The notes below the pieces were generated by a model that worked only from the letters and a program-made list of their open reading frames with translations, made no database searches and was not told the origin of the DNA. Below are positions 32,715 to 41,346 of a stretch of DNA of 53,526 nucleotides, piece after piece. A program made the translations under genes and the position numbers. Each line of letters starts with the position of its first letter. Positions within the stretch are counted from its first letter, which is position 1. Source of the DNA: DALYJJ01 sp031969915 (GTDB lineage Bacteria > Acidobacteriota > Terriglobia > Bryobacterales > Bryobacteraceae); assembly GCA_031969915.1 (NCBI GenBank), contig DALYJJ010000026.1, positions 1 through 53,526 on the forward strand. The letters run 5' to 3'.

Positions 32715-33032
32715 ATGCGAAACACTATGCGACTCATGAAGACACTGGCGTTGTCACTGACCCTCGGCGCGCTGCTGGTTTCGGCGCAGGCTCCGAAGGC
32801 GCCCAAAGCGGTGGCGGAAGCGAAGAAGGCAGCGGAGAAGGTCGACCTGCTCGACATCAACTCGGCGAGCGAAGACCAGTTGCGCAAGCTGCCGGGCGTG
32901 GGCACGGCGTACGCGAAGAAGATCGTCATCGGCCGCCCGTATCGCGCGAAGAACGAGCTGGTGGACAAGAAGATCGTACCGGAGGCCACCTACGAAAAGA
33001 TCAAGGCCCTGATCATTGCCAAGCAGAACTAA
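32715..33032 (+). CDS. Exported helix-hairpin-helix protein (ComEA-like)
   Basis: The protein has up to 105 residues, with a signal peptide (KTLALSLTLGALLVSAQA) and a Lys/Ala-rich linker. A C-terminal helix-hairpin-helix domain follows, with LLDINSASEDQLRKLPGVG and AYAKKIVIGRPYRAKNEL. This is the ComEA pattern (LNxAxxxxLxxLPGIG), so it may bind DNA in the periplasm. ATG 32715, 32727 and 32736 are all in frame with no Shine-Dalgarno sequence; the signal peptide fits best with 32736. The gap to the divergent lipoprotein is only 20 bp. The 3' end overlaps mtgA by 17 bp. Confidence 0.82.
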   Translation: MRNTMRLMKTLALSLTLGALLVSAQAPKAPKAVAEAKKAAEKVDLLDINSASEDQLRKLPGVGTAYAKKIVIGRPYRAKNELVDKKIVPEATYEKIKALIIAKQN

Positions 33033-33756
33033 GCCGGCGCGGCCCGCGCGTCCACCCGCGAAAGCGGCGCGGAAGCCGGGCCGCCTCCGGCTTTTGTTGC
33101 GCCGGATCGCGCTGGCGGCGTTCGCGCTCTTTGGCGCGTTCTACGCGTGCTGCGCGGCGTTGACGGTGTTGGCGCGGTGGGTGAATCCCTTCACCACGAG
33201 CGTTCAAATCGAACGCCGCATCCAATCGTGGTTCGATTCCAAACCCTATCGGAAGCAGCAGGCGATGGCGCCGCTGGCGCGCATCTCGCCCCACCTCCGG
33301 CACGCCGTCATCGCAGCCGAGGACGGCCGCTTCTACCAGCATCGCGGCATCGACTGGCAGGAAGTCCGCAAGGTGGCCGAGGAGAGCATTGAGGAAGGCG
33401 AGGTCCCCCGCGGCGCTTCCACGCTGAGCCAGCAACTGGTGAAGAACCTGTTCCTCACCACCACGCGCAACCCGATCCGCAAGGCGATGGAATTCGCTTT
33501 GGTTCCGATGCTGGAACTGGTGCTCCCGAAGGACCGGATCCTGGAACTGTACTTGAACGTGGTGGAGTGGGGGCCGGGGGTGTGGGGCGCGGAGGCGGCG
33601 GCGCAGTTTCATTACAAGACCACCGCGGCGAGGCTCACCCGGGAGCAGGCGGCGCGCCTGGCGGCGATTCTGCCGAACCCGCGGCGGCGCCGGCCGGCGC
33701 GCATGAACGACTACAGCGCAAAGATTGAAGTTCGCATGCAGCAGATGGGCTGGTGA
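33016..33756 (+). CDS. mtgA: Monofunctional peptidoglycan glycosyltransferase (GT51)
   Basis: The protein has 246 residues. A basic, Pro/Ala-rich cytoplasmic tail (1-29) and one membrane helix (about 30-52) precede a GT51 domain. Catalytic Glu102 lies in AEDGRFYQHRG, followed by GASTLSQQLVKNLFL (133-147) and LYLNVVEWGPGVWGAEAAA. It polymerises lipid II into glycan strands and lacks a transpeptidase domain. The TTG at 33016 is the only start that retains the tail; it overlaps the HhH gene by 17 bp. With anmK downstream it indicates a cell-wall theme in this stretch. Confidence 0.92.
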   Translation: MPSRTKPARPARPPAKAARKPGRLRLLLRRIALAAFALFGAFYACCAALTVLARWVNPFTTSVQIERRIQSWFDSKPYRKQQAMAPLARISPHLRHAVIAAEDGRFYQHRGIDWQEVRKVAEESIEEGEVPRGASTLSQQLVKNLFLTTTRNPIRKAMEFALVPMLELVLPKDRILELYLNVVEWGPGVWGAEAAAQFHYKTTAARLTREQAARLAAILPNPRRRRPARMNDYSAKIEVRMQQMGW

Positions 33757-33852
33757 CGAAGACGCACCGGCGGGTGGTGCCTAGTCGAATTCGAGCGTAT
33801 TCCCCGATCCCACAAAACTTTTTATGGTGTCATAATGTGGGCGGAGGTATCC

Positions 33853-35133
33853 ATGACGATCCTTGAGCCCCCCAGCCTGACGCTCGAACAAGAGTTGAAT
33901 CCATGGTTGGCGGCGGAAGCCCGATTCGACGAGGCGGCGGAACGACTGCGCCTCGACGAAGGCCTGCGGAAGGTTTTGAAGACACCCGCGTGCGAAGTCA
34001 CCGTTCACATTCCCGTGCAGTTAGATGACGGGCGCCTGGAGGTGTTCACCGGCTACCGGGTGCAGCACTCCATCGCGCGAGGCCCGGCGAAGGGCGGCGT
34101 GCGATTCGCGCCCGATGTGACGCTGGACGAGGTGCGGGCACTGGCGTCGTGGATGACCTGGAAGTGCGCGGTGGTGAACATACCGTTCGGCGGCGGCAAG
34201 GGCGGCGTGATCTGCAACCCGCATGTGCTGTCGATGGGCGAACTGGAGCGGATCACGCGGCGCTACACGGCGGAGATCATCGATTTCATCGGGCCGGAGC
34301 GCGACGTTCCCGCGCCGGACATGAACACGAATGAGCAGACCATGGCGTGGATCATGGACACGTACTCCATGCACAAGCGGACGACGGTGACCGCGGTGGT
34401 GACGGGCAAACCGCTGAACCTGGGCGGCTCGCGCGGGCGCACGGAAGCGACGGGCCGGGGCTGTCTGATCGTGACGCTACAGGCGCTGCGGAAATTCGGC
34501 ATGGAGCCCGCCGACACGCGGGTGGTGATCCAGGGCTTCGGCAACGTGGGCGGCATGGCCGCGAAGCTGATGCAGCGGGCCGGCTTCAAGGTGGTTTCGA
34601 TCATCGAAGTGGATGGCGCCATTTACAACCCGAACGGGCTGGACATTCAGGGCCTGCTGGCGCACCGCGCGGAGACGGGTTCGATCGTCGATTTTCCGGA
34701 GGCCGAGAACATCGACCCGAACGACGCGTTGTACCTGGATTGCGACGTGTTGCTGCCGGCGGCGAAAGAGAACGTGATCACATCGCAGAATGCGCACCGG
34801 ATCAAGGCCAAGATCCTTTGCGAAGGCGCGAACGGACCCACGACGGCGGCGGCGGACAAGATCCTGGAAGACAAGAAGGTCTTCGTCATTCCGGACATCC
34901 TGGCCAACGCGGGCGGGGTCACGGTGTCGTACTTCGAATGGGTGCAGGATCGCCAAGGCTTCTTCTGGAACGAACAACTGGTGAACGGCCGCCTGGAAGA
35001 GATCATGGTGAACAGTTTTCGCGACGTGGTGGAGTACGGCGAGAAGCACGCCACGAACAACCGGACGGCGGCCTATATGCTGGCCCTGGACCGCGTGGCG
35101 TTCGCGATCAAACTGCGCGGCATTTACGCCTAG
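33853..35133 (+). CDS. Glutamate dehydrogenase (Glu/Leu/Phe/Val dehydrogenase family)
   Basis: This 426-residue protein interconverts glutamate and 2-oxoglutarate + NH3 with NAD(P). The catalytic-domain motifs are QHSIARGPAKGGVRF, PFGGGKGGV (Lys) and GPERDVPAPDMNTNEQTMAW, and the nucleotide-binding GFGNVGGMAA lies near residue 230. ATG 33853 is chosen because GGAGG (33843-33847) lies 5 nt upstream; an ATG at 33835 adds six residues and would place the site inside the gene. CATAAT (33831-33836) and TATGGT (33823-33828) are candidate -10 sites. The cofactor cannot be fixed from the motifs. Confidence 0.93.
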   Translation: MTILEPPSLTLEQELNPWLAAEARFDEAAERLRLDEGLRKVLKTPACEVTVHIPVQLDDGRLEVFTGYRVQHSIARGPAKGGVRFAPDVTLDEVRALASWMTWKCAVVNIPFGGGKGGVICNPHVLSMGELERITRRYTAEIIDFIGPERDVPAPDMNTNEQTMAWIMDTYSMHKRTTVTAVVTGKPLNLGGSRGRTEATGRGCLIVTLQALRKFGMEPADTRVVIQGFGNVGGMAAKLMQRAGFKVVSIIEVDGAIYNPNGLDIQGLLAHRAETGSIVDFPEAENIDPNDALYLDCDVLLPAAKENVITSQNAHRIKAKILCEGANGPTTAAADKILEDKKVFVIPDILANAGGVTVSYFEWVQDRQGFFWNEQLVNGRLEEIMVNSFRDVVEYGEKHATNNRTAAYMLALDRVAFAIKLRGIYA

Positions 35134-35154
35134 CGCGCGGCGGGTGTGCGGCGC

Positions 35155-35163
35155 TGGTAGCAT
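35155..35163 (+). promoter_or_regulatory. Extended -10 of mutS, leaderless
   Basis: TGG-TAGCAT is an extended -10 (TGn plus hexamer 35158-35163). The hexamer ends 6 nt before the TTG at 35170, so the expected transcription start coincides with the start codon. There is no Shine-Dalgarno sequence. The same TGG-TAGCAT occurs before the lipoprotein gene near 32707-32715 on the other strand. Confidence 0.5.
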
Positions 35164-35169
35164 CGTAGT

Positions 35170-37779
35170 TTGAGTTCCGACGCCGCCACGCCGCTCATGC
35201 GGCAGTATCATTCGATCAAGCAGCAGGCCCCCAACGCCCTGCTGCTTTTTCATTTGGGCGACTTCTACGAGTTGTTCTACGAAGACGCGGTGACCGCGGC
35301 GCGGGAGCTCGAGATCACGCTCACCTCGCGGAACAAGGAAAAGGGCCAACCCATCCCAATGTGCGGCGTGCCCGCTCACTCCGCCGAGGGCTACATTGCG
35401 CGGCTGGTGCAGAAGGGCTACCGGGTGGCGCTGTGCGAGCAGATGGAAGACCCGCGCTTCGCCAAGAAACTGGTGAAGCGGGAGTTGACGCGCATCATCA
35501 CGCCCGGCACGGCGACCGAACCGGGGCTGCTTCGCTCGCACGAAAACAACTACCTGGCGGCGGTGATGCGGGAAGGCGGGAACGCGGGGGTAGCGCACGT
35601 CGATGTGTCGACGGGAGAATTCCGGGTCACCGAGACCGCGGCGGCGGAAGCGGCGGCGCTGCTGGACACGCTCAACGCGCGGGAAGTTCTGGTGCCCGCC
35701 GGCACGCCGCCGGTTGAATCCGCCGCCGGGGGCAGCCGTTGCCACACGGAGTTGGACGGCTGGGTTTTCGACCCGGACTACGGCGGCCGTATTCTGCGCG
35801 AGCATTTCAAGTTGCTGAGCCTGGACGGCTGCGGTTTCGCGGGCAAGAAGCTGGCCACCGCCGCCGCGGGAGCGATCCTGCATTACTTGCGCGAGACGCA
35901 GCGCTCGGCGCTCGATCACGTGGAGCGGCCGTCTTACTATGACCGGTCGCAGGCGATGGTGCTCGACGCGGTGACGGTGCGCAACCTGGAACTTGTGGAG
36001 CCGCTGTTCACCGCGGACCTGGGGGGTGGCCGGGAATCGACGCTGCTTTCGCTGCTGGATGAAACGGTGACCGGCATGGGCGGACGGCTGCTGCGCCGGC
36101 GTCTGCTGCGGCCCTCGGTGGAGCGGGCGGAAATTGAAGCGCGCCTGGACGCGGTGGAGGAGATCACCCGCGATCCGATTGGACGCGCCGAGTTGCGGAA
36201 GAGCCTGGAAGGCGTGCTGGATCTGGAGCGCCTGCTGGCGAAGGCGACCATCGGAACGGCGGGTCCGCGTGAGTTGCTGGCGCTGGGCCGATCGCTCTCG
36301 CGCCTTCCTTCGATCCGAACCGGCCTGGAGCGGCGGCGGGCGGAACGGCTTCGCGCGATCGCGTCGCGCCTGGACGACGTGCCGGAAGTAGCCGGGCGGA
36401 TTCTGGCGACGCTTGCCGGGGAGCCGCCGGCCACTCTGAACGACGGGGGGGCCATCCGGGACGGCTGCGATGCGCAGCTTGACGAGCTGCGCGACATCAG
36501 CCGCAACAGCAAGCAGTATGTCGCGGCGATTGAAAGCCGGGAGCGCGAGCGCACGGGCATCGCGTCTCTCAAGGTCCGCTTCAACAACGTTTTCGGCTAC
36601 TACATCGAGATCTCAAAGGCGAACGTGACGCTGGCGCCCGCCGATTACGAGCGCAAGCAGACGCTGGTGAACGCCGAGCGCTTCACAACGCCGGAACTGA
36701 AAGAGCTGGAGACCAAGATCCTGGAGGCCGACGAGAAGATCCTCGAGATCGAACGCCGGATCTTCGGCGAAGTCCGCGCCCACGCCGCCGCTCACGCCGC
36801 ACGCATTCGCGAAACGGCGGGCGCGGTGGCGGAGGCGGACGTGACGGCGGCGCTCGCGGAGGTGGCGGCGGTGCGGCGGTTCGCCCGGCCGCGTTTTTCC
36901 GGCGACGGATCGCTGCGGGCCGCGGGCGCCCGTCATCCGGTGATCGAGCGCCTGGTCGAGCGCGATGCGGGCGGCTTCATTCCCAACGACCTCTTTCTCC
37001 ATCCGGCCCAGGAGTTCGTGGCCGTGATCACGGGGCCGAACATGGGCGGCAAGTCCACCTATCTTCGACAGGCGGCGCTGCTGGTGATTCTGGCGCAGAC
37101 GGGCTCGTTCGTACCGGCGCAAGAAGCGGTGCTGCCCGTGGTGGATCGCGTCTTCACGCGCATCGGAGCGGCGGACAACCTGGCCCGGGGCCGCTCGACG
37201 TTCATGGTGGAGATGACCGAGACGGCCGCGATTCTGAACACCGCCACGCCGGACAGCCTGATCGTTCTGGATGAGATCGGCCGCGGGACGTCCACTTACG
37301 ACGGGCTTGCGCTGGCGTGGTCGGTGGTGGAGTACATTCACGAGCGCATCCGCGCGAAGACGTTGTTCGCCACGCACTACCATGAGCTGACCGAACTGGC
37401 GGAGAAACTGGAGGGTGTGCGGAACCTGCACGTGTCGGTGAAAGAGGCGGGCGACCAGGTGCTGTTTCTGCGCAAAGTGGAGCCGGGCGCGGCGGACCGC
37501 TCGTACGGCATTGAAGTCGCGCGCCTGGCCGCGCTGCCCGATGCGGTGATCGAGAGGGCCCGCGAGATTCTGGCGTACCACGAGAAATCGGAACACGAAG
37601 TGACCGAAGAACTGGCGCCCGCCCGGAGCAAGCGCAAGGCCGCGCCGCTGCAGATCCAGATGTTCGAGCCCGTCGGCTACCAGATCGCGGAGCGGATCCG
37701 TGCCCTCGACGTGGACAACCTGCGTCCGCTCGAAGCCTTGCAGTTATTGGCGGAGTTGCAGAAGGAGCTGAAACGGTGA
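35170..37779 (+). CDS. mutS: DNA mismatch repair protein MutS
   Basis: This is an 869-residue MutS1-type protein that recognises mismatches and small loops. The mismatch-reading Phe-x-Glu is F32-Y33-E34 in the N-terminal domain. Connector, core and clamp domains follow, and the ABC-type ATPase has Walker A GPNMGGKST (622-630), Walker B IVLDE (698-702) and FATHYHELTEL. The C-terminal tail contains an MutS dimer/tetramer-like helix. TTG 35170 is used because the mismatch domain needs this length and a promoter lies immediately upstream. mutL is not in the window. The end overlaps anmK. Confidence 0.97.
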   Translation: MSSDAATPLMRQYHSIKQQAPNALLLFHLGDFYELFYEDAVTAARELEITLTSRNKEKGQPIPMCGVPAHSAEGYIARLVQKGYRVALCEQMEDPRFAKKLVKRELTRIITPGTATEPGLLRSHENNYLAAVMREGGNAGVAHVDVSTGEFRVTETAAAEAAALLDTLNAREVLVPAGTPPVESAAGGSRCHTELDGWVFDPDYGGRILREHFKLLSLDGCGFAGKKLATAAAGAILHYLRETQRSALDHVERPSYYDRSQAMVLDAVTVRNLELVEPLFTADLGGGRESTLLSLLDETVTGMGGRLLRRRLLRPSVERAEIEARLDAVEEITRDPIGRAELRKSLEGVLDLERLLAKATIGTAGPRELLALGRSLSRLPSIRTGLERRRAERLRAIASRLDDVPEVAGRILATLAGEPPATLNDGGAIRDGCDAQLDELRDISRNSKQYVAAIESRERERTGIASLKVRFNNVFGYYIEISKANVTLAPADYERKQTLVNAERFTTPELKELETKILEADEKILEIERRIFGEVRAHAAAHAARIRETAGAVAEADVTAALAEVAAVRRFARPRFSGDGSLRAAGARHPVIERLVERDAGGFIPNDLFLHPAQEFVAVITGPNMGGKSTYLRQAALLVILAQTGSFVPAQEAVLPVVDRVFTRIGAADNLARGRSTFMVEMTETAAILNTATPDSLIVLDEIGRGTSTYDGLALAWSVVEYIHERIRAKTLFATHYHELTELAEKLEGVRNLHVSVKEAGDQVLFLRKVEPGAADRSYGIEVARLAALPDAVIERAREILAYHEKSEHEVTEELAPARSKRKAAPLQIQMFEPVGYQIAERIRALDVDNLRPLEALQLLAELQKELKR

Positions 37780-38894
37780 TGAAGGTTGCGGGCATCATGA
37801 GCGGCACGTCTCTCGACGGCATCGACGTGGCGGTGGTGGAGATCGGCGGGCGCCGCGGCTTCGCGACTCTCGCGAAGTCCACCACGGCCTACCCGAAGAC
37901 ATTGCGCGCCGCGCTGCTGGCGGTCAGCAACCGGGAGACGCATACCGCCGCGATCGCCCGCTTGCACTTCCTGTTGCCCGAGCTGTACGCCGAAGCGGTG
38001 AGGCGGCTCGGCGTCGCGGTCGATCTCATCGGCTGCCACGGGCAAACCATTTTCCATGAGGGCACGCCGATCCGCTTTCACGGACGCCGGATCGCGAGCA
38101 CGCTGCAGATCGGCGACGGCGCGGTGTTGGCCGAGCGGACGGGCGTGCCCGTGGTGAGCGACTTCCGCACCGCCGACATCGCCGCGGGCGGCAGGGGTGC
38201 GCCGCTCGTGCCCTTCGTCGACTACCACCTGTTCCGCCATGCGCGCCGCGGCCGGGTGGCGCTGAACCTGGGCGGCATCGCAAACATCACGGCGATCCCC
38301 CCGGGGGCGCCGCCGGAAGACGTGATCGCGTTCGACACGGGTCCCGCGAACATGGTCATCGACGGGCTGGTGGCCAGGCACACGGGGGGAAAGCGAACGT
38401 TCGACAAGGGCGGGAAGATCGCCCTGCGCGGAACGGTAGATCGCGAACTGCTCGACCGCCTGCTGCGAGATCGCTACTACCGGCAGGCGCCCCCGAAAAC
38501 GGCGGGCCGCGAGCAGTACGGCGAGGAGTTTCTGGCGGCGTTCGCGCCCCTTGCCCTGGAGGACGCGGTGGCCACCGCCACCGCACTTACGGCGGCGACC
38601 GTAGCGGCTTCCATCGAGCGTTTCGTCCGGCCGCGGATGCCGGTGGACGATCTCATCGTGTCCGGCGGCGGCGCGCACAACCCGCGCATTCTGGCGTTCC
38701 TGACGGCGCTCCTGCCGGGTATCGCGATTCGCGTTTCGAGCGACTACGGTATCGACGTGGATGCGAAGGAAGCCGTCGCGTTCGCGATTCTCGCCCACCA
38801 GACATGGCAGGGCCGGGCCGCGAATCTCCCGTCCGCGACAGGAGCGGGCCACCCGGCGATCCTCGGCAAGATCAGCTATCCACCGCCACGATGA
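37776..38894 (+). CDS. anmK: Anhydro-N-acetylmuramic acid kinase
   Basis: The protein has 372 residues, the family length. It converts 1,6-anhydro-MurNAc to MurNAc-6-phosphate with ATP, a step of cell-wall recycling. MSGTSLDGID (8-17) is the family signature; GCHGQTIFHEG, LNLGGIANIT, FDTGPANMVID and DLIVSGGGAHNP are further conserved segments. GTG 37776 overlaps the mutS stop, with AAGGAG 8 nt upstream; ATG 37779 is the alternative. MurQ, the usual partner, is not nearby. The stop is 12 bp from the convergent PEGA gene. Confidence 0.96.
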   Translation: MMKVAGIMSGTSLDGIDVAVVEIGGRRGFATLAKSTTAYPKTLRAALLAVSNRETHTAAIARLHFLLPELYAEAVRRLGVAVDLIGCHGQTIFHEGTPIRFHGRRIASTLQIGDGAVLAERTGVPVVSDFRTADIAAGGRGAPLVPFVDYHLFRHARRGRVALNLGGIANITAIPPGAPPEDVIAFDTGPANMVIDGLVARHTGGKRTFDKGGKIALRGTVDRELLDRLLRDRYYRQAPPKTAGREQYGEEFLAAFAPLALEDAVATATALTAATVAASIERFVRPRMPVDDLIVSGGGAHNPRILAFLTALLPGIAIRVSSDYGIDVDAKEAVAFAILAHQTWQGRAANLPSATGAGHPAILGKISYPPPR

Positions 38895-38906
38895 CGGCGC
38901 CCGCGA

Positions 38907-41279
38907 TTACCGCGGCGTGAAGCTGAAGTTCGATAGTCCGATCTGATCGCCGCCGGGAATATAGAAGCCGAACTTCCCGTTCGAGAAGTTGCGGCCCGCC
39001 GGCGCGGTCCAGGAATCGAGTTGCTCCCAGCGGCCGTCGCGCAGCATGCGATGGGTGACGGAAGTGGGCGAGACATCGATCTGGATGGCCCAGGATTCGG
39101 TCTTGTCGTTGCCGTGCGGAACCTTGCCCAACTCGTTCTCGCGGCCGTTGACCTTCTCTTTTCGAACGAATTGCTTCTTCTCCAGTTGGAACAGAGAGTG
39201 GTTGCGATCGTCGAGGAAGTTCGTCACCCACTGCACGCGCCGGCCCTTGGCGAGCATGACGGTGAAGACGAACGTGCCGGTGACGGTGCCCGGCTTGAAG
39301 AGCACGTAGTTGCCCCCGCGGCGCATCAGCCAGCCGCCCTCCTGCGTCCATCCGCCGGGATCGTCCCAATCGGCCATGCCGAGCTGCTTGGGCGCCACCT
39401 TCTGCAACTGGAGATCGACACCCTTGTTCTCGCCGCTGGCGAGCGAGACGGTCGCCGTTTTCTCGTTGAAGTTCGGCGCGGAGGCGGTGAGCACGTACTG
39501 TCCTTCGGGAAGGCTGAGCGAAAGTTCGCGAATCACGCGCGCCTGCGCGGGAGGTTCATTGGCGCGCCTGAGGGTCACGCGGCTGTCGGCGGGAGACAGA
39601 GTCAGGCGGAGCGTTGCGTTCACCTTCTCCATCACCAGTTCTACGCCCACGATCTCCGTGGCCGCGCCGGCGGTGAACTGGCGGGTAACCTTCTTGGGCG
39701 TGTACTTGTCCAGGCGGAACTCAAAGGTGTGCTCGCCGGGGGAGATGTTGCCGGCGGCGAACGAACCGTCGGACGCCACGATGCCGAGCGTCTCCGAGCC
39801 CATGAGCACCGTGGCGCCGGGCTGCGCCTGGCGGACACGCAGAGACGCCATTTTGGGGATCGCCTTGAGGCTGAACTCAACCCGCGTTTCTTCGCCCTTC
39901 TTGATGAGCACCTTCTGCGCGGGGCTCGATTCGTAGCCCTCCTTGACGACGGCGACCGTGTACTCCTTCACGTTGAGGAACGGGATTCGGAGTTGGCCCT
40001 TGGCGGTCTTCTGCTTGCGCTCGCGGCCGTCCACCATCACCTTGACCTCGTCCTCGCCCGTTGCCACCAGCAGCGTGCCCGCGTTGATATCGAGCTTCAG
40101 GTAGGCGGTGAGAATCGGCGCCGGCCCGAAGGAGGCCACCACGTTCTTGAGATCCTTGCCTTCGCCCAACTCCAGTTGGTGATCGCCCTGCGGCGCGGTG
40201 ATCTCGAGCCCCTCGGGCGAGGCTTCGCCCACCGGATTGCCGTCCAGGGCTACTTTGAGTTTGGCGCTGGTGTGGGCGTTCGCCTTTTCGCCGAAGCTGG
40301 AAACAACTACGGCCAAAATGTTTTTGGTTTGGATGGGGCCGGTGACCTTGGGCGCGGCGCCGGGCGCGGCTTCGAAGGCGAATGCGGTCTCCGTACCTTT
40401 GCCGGCCACTTTGATCTGGTGCGAGCCGGGAGGGATCCTCTCGAGTGTGTACTGGCCTTCCTGGAGATCGCCCTGCAATTGCCCGTCAAGGAAGACCTGG
40501 CCGGAATCGAGATCCGTCAGGAGGCGGACCCGGATCGGGCTGGGATCGAGGGTGATCGATAGCGAAGCCGGTTGGCCGGCCGCGACGGTCAGGGTCTTGC
40601 GCGCGGGCTCATAGCCGTTCAGGCTGGCCTCGACCGTGTAGGTACCGGGGTCGAGCTGGGTCTGGCAGTTGGACGTGCCGCAGGCGTTGGAGTCGATTCG
40701 AATGGCGGCGCCGGGAGGAGCAACTTGAACCGTAACGTCGATCTTCCCTGGTGCCGGCGGCGGCGGGGCCTCTTTCTTGCCGCGCGTCAGAAGAATGACG
40801 CCGCCGAAGAGAACGATGCCGAGGAGGCCGCCCGCGCCGAGCGCGAGCTTCCAGTTGAACGTTGCGGCGGCGGCGGGCGGAGGCGGCGGCGCGGCGGCAT
40901 GGCTTTCTGTGGCGGCGGTCCACGACTGCGTCTTCAACTCAGGCGCGGGAGAGGCGGGCTGCTGCGCGGTGCTCGACATGGTGCCCATCGGGTCGACGGG
41001 CGGATGGGCGCCAGAGATGCCCGAGGGCACATGGGAACCGGAAGGCGTTTGCATGGGCGGCGTGCCGCTGAGCTTGGTAGCCTTGGCGACCAGTTTCTCG
41101 CGGACGGAAGAAGCGAGCCCTCCCACGTCGGGCCGGTCCGCGTTCTCCTTGATGATGGCGTCGAGCCGGTAAAACAAGGGCCGCAGGATCTTCAGATCCG
41201 TGGCGGCCTCAACGTCCGCGGACAGTTTCATCAACTCGTCAAAGAGCTGGTCTGGTGTGGGCCTGTCGCTGTTTGCCAT
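38907..41279 (-). CDS. Multi-PEGA membrane-anchored protein
   Basis: The protein has 790 residues. Residues 1-70 are a helical cytoplasmic-type region, 75-140 a Pro/Ala/Ser-rich linker and 145-166 a single membrane helix. About four to six PEGA-like beta repeats follow to about residue 620 (for example PPGAAIRIDSNACG, LDPGTYTVEASLNGYEP, ISPGEHTFEFRLDKYTP). The end (about 625-790) looks like a concanavalin-like/DUF1080 beta domain with WDDPGGWTQEGGWL and GKFGFYIPGGDQIGLSNFSF. The extracytoplasmic part may bind cell-wall or other glycans. It follows NagX and its own promoter, and faces anmK convergently. Confidence 0.75.
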   Translation of the reverse strand: MANSDRPTPDQLFDELMKLSADVEAATDLKILRPLFYRLDAIIKENADRPDVGGLASSVREKLVAKATKLSGTPPMQTPSGSHVPSGISGAHPPVDPMGTMSSTAQQPASPAPELKTQSWTAATESHAAAPPPPPAAAATFNWKLALGAGGLLGIVLFGGVILLTRGKKEAPPPPAPGKIDVTVQVAPPGAAIRIDSNACGTSNCQTQLDPGTYTVEASLNGYEPARKTLTVAAGQPASLSITLDPSPIRVRLLTDLDSGQVFLDGQLQGDLQEGQYTLERIPPGSHQIKVAGKGTETAFAFEAAPGAAPKVTGPIQTKNILAVVVSSFGEKANAHTSAKLKVALDGNPVGEASPEGLEITAPQGDHQLELGEGKDLKNVVASFGPAPILTAYLKLDINAGTLLVATGEDEVKVMVDGRERKQKTAKGQLRIPFLNVKEYTVAVVKEGYESSPAQKVLIKKGEETRVEFSLKAIPKMASLRVRQAQPGATVLMGSETLGIVASDGSFAAGNISPGEHTFEFRLDKYTPKKVTRQFTAGAATEIVGVELVMEKVNATLRLTLSPADSRVTLRRANEPPAQARVIRELSLSLPEGQYVLTASAPNFNEKTATVSLASGENKGVDLQLQKVAPKQLGMADWDDPGGWTQEGGWLMRRGGNYVLFKPGTVTGTFVFTVMLAKGRRVQWVTNFLDDRNHSLFQLEKKQFVRKEKVNGRENELGKVPHGNDKTESWAIQIDVSPTSVTHRMLRDGRWEQLDSWTAPAGRNFSNGKFGFYIPGGDQIGLSNFSFTPR

Positions 41280-41306
41280 GAGTCAGGTTCCTGTCGCTGT
41301 ATCGCG

Positions 41307-41312
41307 ATTATA
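41307..41312 (-). promoter_or_regulatory. Consensus -10 of the PEGA gene
   Basis: On the minus strand a perfect TATAAT (complement of 41307-41312) lies in the 67-bp gap to nagX. The predicted start is near 41300, giving a leader of about 21 nt with an AGGAA-like site. No convincing -35 was found. Confidence 0.4.
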
Positions 41313-41346
41313 AATCAACGGCTGGAGTACGTCGTTGCGAGCCCGG

